From MED-G20 sp038108155 (GTDB lineage Bacteria; Bacteroidota; Bacteroidia; Flavobacteriales_D; Parvicellaceae): a stretch of 60,225 bases of DNA. The notes below the pieces were generated by a model. It searched no databases. It was given only the letters and a program-made list of their open reading frames with translations, and had not been told where the DNA came from. This document shows, piece after piece, positions 1 to 7,888 of this stretch. Numbering within the stretch: the stretch's first letter is position 1; each line of letters starts with the position of its first letter. Both the position numbers and the translations under genes were made by a program. The DNA is taken from assembly GCA_038108155.1 (NCBI GenBank), contig JAYNHP010000011.1, positions 1 to 60,225 of the forward strand. Direction: 5' to 3'.

Positions 1-53
1 CTATAATCAATTCAATTACTTTTTCTATATTAAAAATCAATAAATAATTTTTT

Positions 54-1211
54 ATGCCTAGATACCATAAGCTTGGTAATATTCCTCACAAAAGACATAC
101 TGTATTTAAAAATGGTGGTAGTAAAATTCACCATGAGCAACTTTTTGGAACTATTGGTTTTGAAGGTATGTCATCTCTCTTATACCACATTTATCCCCCA
201 ACTGAAGTAAAAGAAATATTAAAAAAAACAGATATTTCACCTAAAATTGCTGTAAGCAACAATATGCAAATGAGAGGATTTAAAGGTTTTGGAGTTAACG
301 CAAAATCTAATTTTCTAAAGTCTAGAGTTCCTATTTTAACTAATTCTGACGTGACACTACATTTGGCAAATCCTAGCGAAAACTCTAGAGATTTTTTTTA
401 TAAAAATGTAGATGCAGATGAAGTAATATTCATTCACAAGGGGGAAGGGATTTTAAGAACCCCCTTAGGAAAAATAGAGTTTAAAAATGGCGACTACTTA
501 GTAATTCCAAGAGGAATGATTTATAAAATGGATTTTATAGACAATAACAATAGACATTTTATAATTGAATCTTCTCATCCTATATATACCCCAAAAAAAT
601 ACAGAAACTGGTTTGGGCAACTTTTAGAGCACTCTCCATATTGTGAAAGAGACCTAAGGGTTCCTTCAGAACTAGAAACTCATGATAAAAAAGGTGAATT
701 TTTGATTAAAATTAAAAAAGAGGGGTTTTTATACGATTACATATACGGATCCCATCCTTTTGATGTTGTTGGCTGGGATGGATATAATTATCCTTATGCA
801 TTTTCTATTCATGACTTTGAGCCAATTACTGGGAGAGTACATCAACCGCCCCCTGTTCATCAAACTTTTGAAACACCTGCTTTTGTTATATGTTCGTTTT
901 GTCCTAGAATGTATGATTACCATCCCGAAGCAATTCCTGCTCCTTACAATCACAGTAATATAGATTCTGATGAAGTTCTATATTATGTAGATGGGGATTT
1001 TATGAGTAGAAATGATATTGAAATAGGACAAATTACCTTACATCCTTCAGGAATTCCACATGGGCCACATCCCGGAGCGTACGAAAGAAGTATTGGTAAA
1101 AAATCTACTAAAGAATTGGCAGTTATGGTAGATACATTTAAGCCTCTTAAACTAACCGAACAGGCAGTAGAAATTGAAATTAAAGAATATTATAAATCTT
1201 GGATGCATTAG
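54..1211 (+). CDS. hmgA: homogentisate 1,2-dioxygenase
   Basis: Opens the homogentisate ring with O2 to give maleylacetoacetate in cytoplasmic tyrosine breakdown. The 385-residue protein carries the family's iron site: His300 in YNHSN, Glu307 in DSDEV and His336 in IPHGPHP correspond to the His/Glu/His ligands of the human enzyme. It is shorter than the human form (about 445 residues). First gene of a same-strand operon, with hppD, which makes its substrate, 14 nt downstream. No maleylacetoacetate isomerase or fumarylacetoacetase lies in the window; they may lie left of the edge. The ATG at 54 is the first start in frame and fits the family N-terminus. Confidence 0.95.
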   Translation: MPRYHKLGNIPHKRHTVFKNGGSKIHHEQLFGTIGFEGMSSLLYHIYPPTEVKEILKKTDISPKIAVSNNMQMRGFKGFGVNAKSNFLKSRVPILTNSDVTLHLANPSENSRDFFYKNVDADEVIFIHKGEGILRTPLGKIEFKNGDYLVIPRGMIYKMDFIDNNNRHFIIESSHPIYTPKKYRNWFGQLLEHSPYCERDLRVPSELETHDKKGEFLIKIKKEGFLYDYIYGSHPFDVVGWDGYNYPYAFSIHDFEPITGRVHQPPPVHQTFETPAFVICSFCPRMYDYHPEAIPAPYNHSNIDSDEVLYYVDGDFMSRNDIEIGQITLHPSGIPHGPHPGAYERSIGKKSTKELAVMVDTFKPLKLTEQAVEIEIKEYYKSWMH

Positions 1212-1225
1212 TTCTTTAAAACTGA

Positions 1226-2386
1226 ATGAAAAAAGAAATAAAAAACACCGAATATACTCTAGAAAAAATCTTTAAAGAAGCCAAAGATTTTTTACCTCTT
1301 TTAGGTACAGATTATATTGAATTTTATGTTGGAAATGCCAAACAAGCAGCCCATTTTTATAAAACAGCATTTGGCTTTCAGTCACTTGCTTATGCCGGCC
1401 TAGAAACGGGATTAAAGGACCGTGTTTCTTATGTATTAAAACAAGATAAAATTAGAATAGTTCTAACCACAGCACTTAATAGCAAGTCTCCAATTGGTGA
1501 ACATGTAAAAAAACATGGAGATGGAGTGAAAGTAATAGCGCTTTGGGTGGATGACGCCAAAAAAGCTTATGAAGAAACAATTAAGAGAGGCGCAAAATCT
1601 TATTTAAAGCCAGTCAAGGAAAATGATAAATTTGGAGAAGTTGTAAAATCTGGAATTTTCACTTATGGTGAAACAGTTCATTTATTTATTGAACGAAAAA
1701 ATTATAAAGGAGACTTTTTACCTGGATTTATTAAATGGGAGTCTGACTATAATCCTAGCTCAGTGGGACTGAAATATGTTGATCATATGGTTGGAAATGT
1801 TGGATGGGGAGAAATGAATATATGGGTAAAGTGGTATGAGGAAGTTATGGGTTTTGTAAACTTCTTATCCTTTGACGACAAGCAGATTCATACCGAATAT
1901 TCAGCATTAATGAGTAAGGTGATGAGTAATGGAAATGGTAGAATAAAATTTCCATTGAATGAACCAGCCAAAGGGAAAAAAAGATCGCAAATTGAAGAAT
2001 ATTTAGACTTTTATGAAAGTCCAGGGGTTCAACATATTGCAATTGCAACTGATGATATTATTCAGACTGTAAGAGAGTTAAGATCGAGAGGAGTTGAGTT
2101 TCTATCGGCGCCACCAAAAGAATATTATACCGCAATTCCTTCAAGATTAGGAGCGCATATGAAAATAATGAATGAAAATATTGATGAACTTGAAGAATTA
2201 GCCATTTTAGTAGATGCTGATGAAGAAGGATATCTTTTACAAATTTTCACTAAACCAGTTGAAGATAGGCCCACCTTATTTTTTGAAATTATTCAAAGAA
2301 TGGGTGCTAAAGGCTTTGGAGCAGGAAATTTTAAAGCTTTGTTTGAATCAATAGAGAGGGAACAACAAAACAGAGGAACATTATAA
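1226..2386 (+). CDS. hppD: 4-hydroxyphenylpyruvate dioxygenase
   Basis: Converts 4-hydroxyphenylpyruvate and O2 to homogentisate and CO2, the step before HmgA. The 386-residue protein has the two vicinal-oxygen-chelate halves. The Fe(II) triad is visible as His187 (YVDHMVG), His270 (GVQHIAI) and Glu354 (TLFFEIIQR), and the C-terminal GYLLQIFTKP segment is typical of the family. Length is normal. It sits 14 nt after hmgA and 5 nt before the tryptophan dioxygenase gene, so co-transcription is very likely. Cytoplasmic; start ATG. Confidence 0.96.
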   Translation: MKKEIKNTEYTLEKIFKEAKDFLPLLGTDYIEFYVGNAKQAAHFYKTAFGFQSLAYAGLETGLKDRVSYVLKQDKIRIVLTTALNSKSPIGEHVKKHGDGVKVIALWVDDAKKAYEETIKRGAKSYLKPVKENDKFGEVVKSGIFTYGETVHLFIERKNYKGDFLPGFIKWESDYNPSSVGLKYVDHMVGNVGWGEMNIWVKWYEEVMGFVNFLSFDDKQIHTEYSALMSKVMSNGNGRIKFPLNEPAKGKKRSQIEEYLDFYESPGVQHIAIATDDIIQTVRELRSRGVEFLSAPPKEYYTAIPSRLGAHMKIMNENIDELEELAILVDADEEGYLLQIFTKPVEDRPTLFFEIIQRMGAKGFGAGNFKALFESIEREQQNRGTL

Positions 2387-2391
2387 TATAA

Positions 2392-3354
2392 ATGGACAGC
2401 AAATTAAATAAAGATACTTTAAAAGCTCTTTCTGATAAAGGGCTCAACACAGATGTCTATCTAGAAGGAATTCAAAGTGCAAAGCCTCTCACTTATTGGG
2501 ATTATATTCAACCGGAAGCATTATTGAATCTTCAGGTTCAACGAACGGATTTACCGGACGAAATGGTTTTTATTGTATATCACCAAATCAATGAATTGCT
2601 ATTTAAGATGATTTTATGGGAAATTGAACAATTGGCTTTTTGTAAAAAGCTATCAACAAAGTTTTTTTCCGAAAGATTAGAAAGGATTAGTAGATACTTT
2701 GATATGTTGTGTAGTTCGTTTAGAATTATGAAAGACGGAATGGACTTGGAACAATATATGAAATTTAGAAAAACATTAGCTCCCGCTAGTGGCTTTCAAA
2801 GTGCACAATATAGGATGATTGAATTTGCAAGTACTGATTTAATTAACTTAATAGACTACAGATTTAGAAAAACAATTAATAGAAATACCCCATTTCAGCA
2901 TGCTTTTGAGCACTTATATTGGCAAGCGGCTGGAAAAAATCATGAAACTGGAGAAAAAAGTCCGATGATTCGTCTTTTTGAGGAAAAGTATTTGGATGAT
3001 TTTATTGGTTTCATGAAAAAATACAACAATAAAAATCTTTGGTGTCTTTATGAAAATCTTCCTGAAAAAGAAAAAAAAGATTTAGAGCTCTTAAATTCAA
3101 TGAGGCATTTTGACCACACAGTAAATGTAAAATGGGTAATGGAGCATTACAATACTGCTTCAAAGTATTTAGATGGCGCCCAGAAGAAAGAAAAGGCAAC
3201 TGGGGGAAGCGATTGGAAAAAATATATGCATCCTAAATATCAAAAACGAACATTTTTTCCAAAACTATGGACCAAAGATGAAATTGAAAATTGGGGTAAA
3301 CAAAACCTAGAAAGTCATGAAATACTTAGTAATTTTAACCAATTAGAAATTTGA
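2392..3354 (+). CDS. tryptophan 2,3-dioxygenase family protein
   Basis: Heme dioxygenase expected to open the indole ring of tryptophan to N-formylkynurenine. The 320-residue protein keeps the helical TDO signatures: YWDYIQPEALLNLQ near the N-terminus, HQINELLFK, the substrate-pocket region ASGFQSAQYR, and a late TGGSDWKKYM that matches the TGGS(x)GxxYL loop after the heme-ligand histidine. Such proteins occur beside hppD/hmgA in Flavobacteriia, which suits a combined aromatic amino acid pathway. No kynureninase or kynurenine formamidase is in the window. Substrate preference for tryptophan is inferred from family membership. Confidence 0.88.
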   Translation: MDSKLNKDTLKALSDKGLNTDVYLEGIQSAKPLTYWDYIQPEALLNLQVQRTDLPDEMVFIVYHQINELLFKMILWEIEQLAFCKKLSTKFFSERLERISRYFDMLCSSFRIMKDGMDLEQYMKFRKTLAPASGFQSAQYRMIEFASTDLINLIDYRFRKTINRNTPFQHAFEHLYWQAAGKNHETGEKSPMIRLFEEKYLDDFIGFMKKYNNKNLWCLYENLPEKEKKDLELLNSMRHFDHTVNVKWVMEHYNTASKYLDGAQKKEKATGGSDWKKYMHPKYQKRTFFPKLWTKDEIENWGKQNLESHEILSNFNQLEI

Positions 3355-3357
3355 GTT

Positions 3358-4299
3358 ATGGAAAATGAAATAAAACTTGAGCAATTTCAAAAAAAAATTG
3401 ATGCTAACATCAAAATTGAGCCAAAGGACTGGATGCCCGAAAAATATAGGCAAACTTTAATTCGTCAAATATCTCAACATGCCCACTCAGAGATTATCGG
3501 AATGCAACCCGAAGGAAATTGGCTTACAAGAGCCCCAAGCTTGAGAGCTAAGAAAATTTTAATGGCAAAAATTCAAGACGAAGCAGGTCATGGTCTATAC
3601 CTTTATTGCGCTGCAGAAACATTAGGAGTTAAAAGAGAACAGTTTTTGCAATGGCTTCACGATGGAAAAGCAAAATATTCTAGTGTTTTTAATTATCCAA
3701 CTCTAACTTGGGCAGATATGGGTGCAGTTGGATGGTTAGTGGATGGTGCCGCTATAGTAAATCAGGTTTCTCTCCAAGGAACTTCATACGGTCCTTACTC
3801 AAGAGCAATGGTGAAAATATGTATGGAAGAAAGTTTTCATCAAAGACAAGGGTTTGAAATAATGGTCCAATTAGCAAAAGGGACAGAAGAACAAAAACAA
3901 ATGGCACAAGATGCTTTAAATCGCTGGTGGTGGCCATCCATTATGATGTTTGGCCCACATGATTCAGAAAGCGCACATTCCAATCAGTCTTTAAAATGGA
4001 AAATCAAACGAGAATCCAACGATGAGCTAAGACAAAGATTTATCAATAAAACTATCGAACAGGGTCATCATTTAGGTTTAACTTTTCCAGATCCGAATCT
4101 TAAATTCAACGAAGAGACCAAAAACTATGATTACTCACCGATAGACTGGGACGAGTTTTGGAATGTTGTAAATGGAAATGGTCCAGGAAATAAATTAAGA
4201 ATAAATCACCACATAAAAGCGCATGAAGATGGGAAATGGGTGAGAGAAGCTGCCAAAGCTTATTCCGAAAAAATAAATTTTTCAAAAAAAACAGCTTAG
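3358..4299 (+). CDS. paaA: phenylacetyl-CoA 1,2-epoxidase catalytic subunit PaaA
   Basis: Catalytic di-iron subunit of the multicomponent monooxygenase that turns phenylacetyl-CoA into ring-1,2-epoxyphenylacetyl-CoA. At 313 residues it matches the usual length. Di-iron ligand motifs are present: QDEAGHGLYLY (Glu75, His78) and MEESFHQRQ (Glu158, His161), within a strongly conserved N-terminal half that includes QISQHAHSEIIGMQPEG. paaB follows directly and paaC overlaps paaB by 1 nt, as expected for subunits made together. The paaD and paaE genes that normally follow are missing here. Confidence 0.96.
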   Translation: MENEIKLEQFQKKIDANIKIEPKDWMPEKYRQTLIRQISQHAHSEIIGMQPEGNWLTRAPSLRAKKILMAKIQDEAGHGLYLYCAAETLGVKREQFLQWLHDGKAKYSSVFNYPTLTWADMGAVGWLVDGAAIVNQVSLQGTSYGPYSRAMVKICMEESFHQRQGFEIMVQLAKGTEEQKQMAQDALNRWWWPSIMMFGPHDSESAHSNQSLKWKIKRESNDELRQRFINKTIEQGHHLGLTFPDPNLKFNEETKNYDYSPIDWDEFWNVVNGNGPGNKLRINHHIKAHEDGKWVREAAKAYSEKINFSKKTA

Positions 4300-4590
4300 A
4301 TGAGTAGCGACGATCAAGGAATATTGTGGGAAGTGTTTATTCAAGTTAAAGCAGGTAGGCCTTATAAACACGTTGGGAGTTTACATGCTTATGACAAGGA
4401 AATGGCAATGAAATCTGCTAGAGACTTATATACTAGAAGAAATGAAGGCAATGGAATTTGGATTGTCAAAGCTGAAGATATAGTTTCCTCTGAAGCAATG
4501 GATGGAGAAGCATTTTTTGATCCTTCAAATGACAAAGTCTACAGACATCCAACGTTCTATAAAATACCAGACGGTATAAAGCATATTTAA
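4300..4590 (+). CDS. paaB: phenylacetyl-CoA epoxidase subunit PaaB
   Basis: Small 96-residue subunit that bridges PaaAC units in the phenylacetyl-CoA epoxidase complex. The sequence is typical: LWEVFIQVKAGRPYKHVGSL at the start, then YTRRNEGNGIWIV and a C-terminal KVYRHPTFYKIP. It starts directly after the paaA stop codon (no gap), and its own TAA overlaps the ATG of paaC, so translational coupling is likely. Cytoplasmic, no cofactor of its own. Confidence 0.94.
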   Translation: MSSDDQGILWEVFIQVKAGRPYKHVGSLHAYDKEMAMKSARDLYTRRNEGNGIWIVKAEDIVSSEAMDGEAFFDPSNDKVYRHPTFYKIPDGIKHI

Positions 4591-5342
4591 TGAAAAATGA
4601 ACTTATAGATTATTGCTTAAGGCTTGGGGATTCGTCTTTAATATTAAGTCATAGAATTGCAGAATATTGTAGTAAAGCCCCTATATTAGAAGAAGATTTA
4701 GCAATTACCAATGTCGGGTTAGACTTACTAGGTCAGGCAGAAAATTTTCTAAACTATGCTGCCAAATTAAAAGGCAATACTACCGCTGATATTCTTACTT
4801 TTAAAAGGAGAGAGGGTGATTTTAGATGTTTGCATTTAGTACAAAATCCAAATACAGACTTTGCTTATATTCTAGCAAGACAGTTTCTTATGGACTGTTA
4901 CCACCAAATTCTTTTCAATAAACTTTTAGATAGTAAGGATGAAACAATTTCAGGAATTTCAAAAAAAGCTATTAAAGAAGTAAACTATCATTTAGATAGA
5001 AGTAATGACTGGATAAAAAGACTTGGCTTAGGAACTAAGGAAAGCAACGAGAGAATTCAAAACGCTATCAATGATCTTTGGATGTATACAGACGAATTAT
5101 TTACAGATAATTCTACAGATTTATCAATGGATAAAAATAAAATTGCCCCGCTTAGTAGCAGCCTTAAAAAAGAATGGTCAGCGATAGTAGTTAAAACTTT
5201 GAAGGATTCAGAAATAGAAGTTCCTAAGGACGTACATTATTCATTAAAATATGGCAAAGATGGATTTCACACAGAATATCTTGGATATATTTTAGCAGAA
5301 ATGCAGCACTTGCCTCTTCTCTATCCAGATGCTACTTGGTAA
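4590..5342 (+). CDS. paaC: phenylacetyl-CoA epoxidase structural subunit PaaC
   Basis: Structural partner of PaaA, with a ferritin-like fold but normally without a working metal site. The 250-residue length is close to E. coli PaaC. Family landmarks include ITNVGLDLLGQAENFLNYAA, KRREGDFRCLHLVQNPNTDFA and the C-terminal DGFHTEYLGYILAEMQHL. It is complete, so the operon is not cut inside a gene, yet neither paaD (Fe-S/DUF59-type protein) nor paaE (flavin/ferredoxin reductase) follows. Instead its stop codon overlaps the end of the convergent glycosyltransferase gene by 11 bp. Confidence 0.93.
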   Translation: MKNELIDYCLRLGDSSLILSHRIAEYCSKAPILEEDLAITNVGLDLLGQAENFLNYAAKLKGNTTADILTFKRREGDFRCLHLVQNPNTDFAYILARQFLMDCYHQILFNKLLDSKDETISGISKKAIKEVNYHLDRSNDWIKRLGLGTKESNERIQNAINDLWMYTDELFTDNSTDLSMDKNKIAPLSSSLKKEWSAIVVKTLKDSEIEVPKDVHYSLKYGKDGFHTEYLGYILAEMQHLPLLYPDATW

Positions 5343-6087
5343 GAGAGTTGTTTTGTAATTCCTTAAGCTTTACATAACGAAGAAAAACTCCCATACTTGA
5401 TAACTTACAGACTATAAATCCGGTTTTCCCATCTAAGAAGCCTCCTCTTAAAAAAAAGTCTCTAAAAAATCTAAAAGCAGGTTTTACTAGAAAGTGAAAT
5501 AACCCAGGGTTCTCTCCTTTTTCGAAATGATCTTTGGCACTCCAAGTGGAGTATTGGTCCCATTTTTTTAAATAATGGGCAGTATTTTTAAATGTAAAAT
5601 GTAAGAGCGGATTTGATAAACTACCAATTTCACCATTGTAAGAAATTTCAGAATGCACTTTTTTATCTTCATATCTACAATCTTTTTTAAATAGTCTCAC
5701 AACTTTATCTCCCTGCCAACCTGAGTATTTAATTTTTTTACCCATAAAATGATTGATTCTTCTTATCCAATATGCATCATACTTTGGGGTGGAAGTTTTC
5801 CATTTTAGAATTTCATCTTTTAGCGAAATAGTTAGTCTTTCGTCGGCATCTAATAAAAATATCCAATCATTGGTAGCCTGTGGAATAGCCCAGTTTTTTT
5901 GAGAGGCAGAATATTGATATTCTCGTTTAATAATTTTTACTTTTTTTTCTATAGCCAATTCTACTGTTTTATCTGTACTGTAAGAGTCCACAACAATGAT
6001 CTCATCCGCCCAAGAAACACTTTCAATTGCCTGAAGAATATGATCTTGTTCGTTAAATGTTGGTATTATAGCTGTAATCTTTAACAT
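5332..6087 (-). CDS. family 2 glycosyltransferase (LPS-core type)
   Basis: 251-residue GT-A fold enzyme predicted to move a sugar from a nucleotide donor to a lipopolysaccharide or envelope glycan. Near the N-terminus it has ITAIIPTFNEQDHI, then WADEIIVVDSYSTDKT and the DxD-like metal/donor motif LLDADERLT at about residues 78-86. The layout resembles KdtX/WaaE-like core glucosyltransferases. The C-terminal part is basic and hydrophobic, probably membrane associated. It stands alone on this strand between two plus-strand units and overlaps the end of paaC. Acceptor and sugar are unknown. Confidence 0.85.
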   Translation of the reverse strand: MLKITAIIPTFNEQDHILQAIESVSWADEIIVVDSYSTDKTVELAIEKKVKIIKREYQYSASQKNWAIPQATNDWIFLLDADERLTISLKDEILKWKTSTPKYDAYWIRRINHFMGKKIKYSGWQGDKVVRLFKKDCRYEDKKVHSEISYNGEIGSLSNPLLHFTFKNTAHYLKKWDQYSTWSAKDHFEKGENPGLFHFLVKPAFRFFRDFFLRGGFLDGKTGFIVCKLSSMGVFLRYVKLKELQNNSLTK

Positions 6088-6188
6088 GCAAAAATTGTTT
6101 GATAAAGGTACGATATTATCATATTTTTGTGTGAATATTTGGGAAATAACCCATGATAAAAATATTATTACATTTTTACTATTAAAAT

Positions 6189-6773
6189 ATGAAATACAAC
6201 TTAAGTGAAATAACAGAGCTAATAAAGAATAGAAGAACTATATACCCTAAGTTCTACAGCTCTAGAAAAGTTCATAAAGAAATTATCGAACATTTAATAA
6301 GAAATGCAACTTGGGCTCCAACCCACGGAAATACACAGCCCTGGAGATTTAAGGTTTATAGAGAAAAAAGCCGAGGGGAATTAAGTGAAAAACTTGGGGA
6401 GCTTTATAAAAAATTGACCCCAGAAAATTTATACAAAGAAGAAAAACTAAATAAAATTACTGCAAGACCATTTCTTTCCTCAGTTGCTATTGTTGTATGT
6501 ATGGAAAGAGGGAAAAATGAAAAAATTCCAGAAATTGAGGAGGTAGAGGCAGTGGCTTGTGCCATTCAAAATATGTGCCTTACGGCTACAGCTTATGGGT
6601 TGGGTTCATTTTGGTCTAGTCCAAAAATTATTTATTCCAAAGAAATGAATTCCTTTCTTAATTTAAGAAAGCAAGACAAGTGTTTGGGTATTTTATATCT
6701 TGGTTATACTACTATTGAATGGCCAAAAGGTCAAAGAAAACCAATAGAATACTTAACAGACTGGAATGAATAA
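6189..6773 (+). CDS. nitroreductase family protein
   Basis: 194-residue FMN-dependent oxidoreductase of the nitroreductase superfamily. FMN-binding features visible are the N-terminal NRRTIYPKFY segment, WAPTHGNTQPWRF (the family's S/GNxQPW motif), and a C-terminal GILYLGY strand that usually contacts the flavin. The size suits the small YdjA-like branch, which functions as a homodimer. The physiological substrate cannot be told from sequence. It lies 15 nt before a small membrane protein gene on the same strand. A weak -7-like element, TACATTTT, lies at 6170-6177. Confidence 0.88.
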   Translation: MKYNLSEITELIKNRRTIYPKFYSSRKVHKEIIEHLIRNATWAPTHGNTQPWRFKVYREKSRGELSEKLGELYKKLTPENLYKEEKLNKITARPFLSSVAIVVCMERGKNEKIPEIEEVEAVACAIQNMCLTATAYGLGSFWSSPKIIYSKEMNSFLNLRKQDKCLGILYLGYTTIEWPKGQRKPIEYLTDWNE

Positions 6774-6787
6774 TTAAAAGAAATTAA

Positions 6788-7141
6788 ATGGATAATTTAG
6801 ACGAAGGTCTGATTAAATTAGTTAATCATAAAGACCACCCAACTAACAAAGCATACAAAGTTTTTTTCTTTTATAAAAAACATGAAGCTGAATATTTTAA
6901 AACCCTACTTTTGGAGGAGAATATTTACTTTGAATATGCAGATGAGGATAATAAGAGAGGGAAAATATTTTTATTTGGGGTAAGAAAAACTGACAATCAA
7001 AAAGCACTTTCTCTAAATTACCAAACAATTGGAAAATTTAGATCTCGATTTATTACTCAGCCTTGGGCTCAATATGCCATTGTAATATTAAGTTTTTTAA
7101 TTATTGTTTTTGCTATAATTTCTTTTTATAAAAACAAATAG
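6788..7141 (+). CDS. small tail-anchored membrane protein, unknown function
   Basis: 117 residues. The first about 90 residues form a small alpha/beta-looking soluble domain (VFFFYKKHEAEYFKTLLLEE, then IYFEYADEDNKRGKIFLFGV) that vaguely resembles DUF2007-type putative signal-transducing domains, but I cannot assign it. A single hydrophobic helix at about residues 93-113 is followed by a short KNK tail, suggesting a C-terminal membrane anchor. It lies between a nitroreductase and an outer-membrane barrel gene with short gaps, so the three probably form one transcript. No function is proposed. Confidence 0.7.
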   Translation: MDNLDEGLIKLVNHKDHPTNKAYKVFFFYKKHEAEYFKTLLLEENIYFEYADEDNKRGKIFLFGVRKTDNQKALSLNYQTIGKFRSRFITQPWAQYAIVILSFLIIVFAIISFYKNK

Positions 7142-7144
7142 AAG

Positions 7145-7888
7145 TTGACTAAAAAACACCTCATACTATTATTATTATTGATGGTCATCTCTAGCTTTTT
7201 CGGTCAAAAAAAAGACGAAAAAAATAGACAAGTAGGTTTTTTAGTAGGAGCTTTGGTTCCAATCAATTATTTTGGAGTTGGTCCATTAGAAGTATCTGAA
7301 AATAATTCTAGTATTTCACTAAATAATGAGCTTGGCTACAGTTTTGGAATGCTATTAAAAACTGATTACTCCAAAAAAATAAGTTTAGAAACAGGAATAG
7401 TTTTTTGTCAAAGAAATTTTAAGTTAACAGGTTTAACCTCTAATCAAGCTAGTATTTTAAGAGATACGAGTAGTTTTGGATATATTAATTATTCCTTTCC
7501 TGTAAAAGGGATAATTTATGTCCAATTAAATAAATATTTGCTTATGAGAAACTCTATTGGATTTAATGTAGACTTCTATGCTTCTGCTGTAGCAAGTAAA
7601 GGAGGTAACTTTCTTATAGACCATTACTCAGAAAGGGCAAGATGGATCAACGGATCATTAAGTGGAGAACTTGGAGTTGAAAAAAGAAGCAGTAAAATTG
7701 GCATATTTTATATTGGAGCTGAAGTAAACATTCCTATATCATCAATTGCGGTAACTCGGATAAACTTTTATTATGACGGTCAAATCTATAATGAATATGA
7801 CCCAATATTCTTGAGGGGCAACTTTTTTGGGATTAAATTAAAATACTATCTTCCGGTAGAGATAGAAAGTGAAAAAAAATCAGACTAA
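7145..7888 (+). CDS. outer-membrane beta-barrel protein (porin-like family)
   Basis: 247 residues with a signal peptide (TKKHLILLLLLMVISSFFGQ, cleavage near residue 21) followed by alternating-hydrophobicity strands with repeated aromatic and glycine residues, as in PorT/OMP_b-brl domains of Bacteroidota. The start is a TTG at 7145: an in-frame TAG at 7139-7141 lies directly upstream, and the next ATG (7181) would cut away most of the signal peptide. The last four bases, CTAA at 7885-7888, are shared with the stop codon of convergent infB. Function unknown. Confidence 0.75.
   Translation: MTKKHLILLLLLMVISSFFGQKKDEKNRQVGFLVGALVPINYFGVGPLEVSENNSSISLNNELGYSFGMLLKTDYSKKISLETGIVFCQRNFKLTGLTSNQASILRDTSSFGYINYSFPVKGIIYVQLNKYLLMRNSIGFNVDFYASAVASKGGNFLIDHYSERARWINGSLSGELGVEKRSSKIGIFYIGAEVNIPISSIAVTRINFYYDGQIYNEYDPIFLRGNFFGIKLKYYLPVEIESEKKSD

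Noticed and set aside
5343..5700. Possible paaD or paaE remnant after paaC
   Set aside because: The sequence is fully taken by the conserved C-terminal half of the glycosyltransferase on the other strand, and I see no Fe-S or reductase motif on the plus strand.
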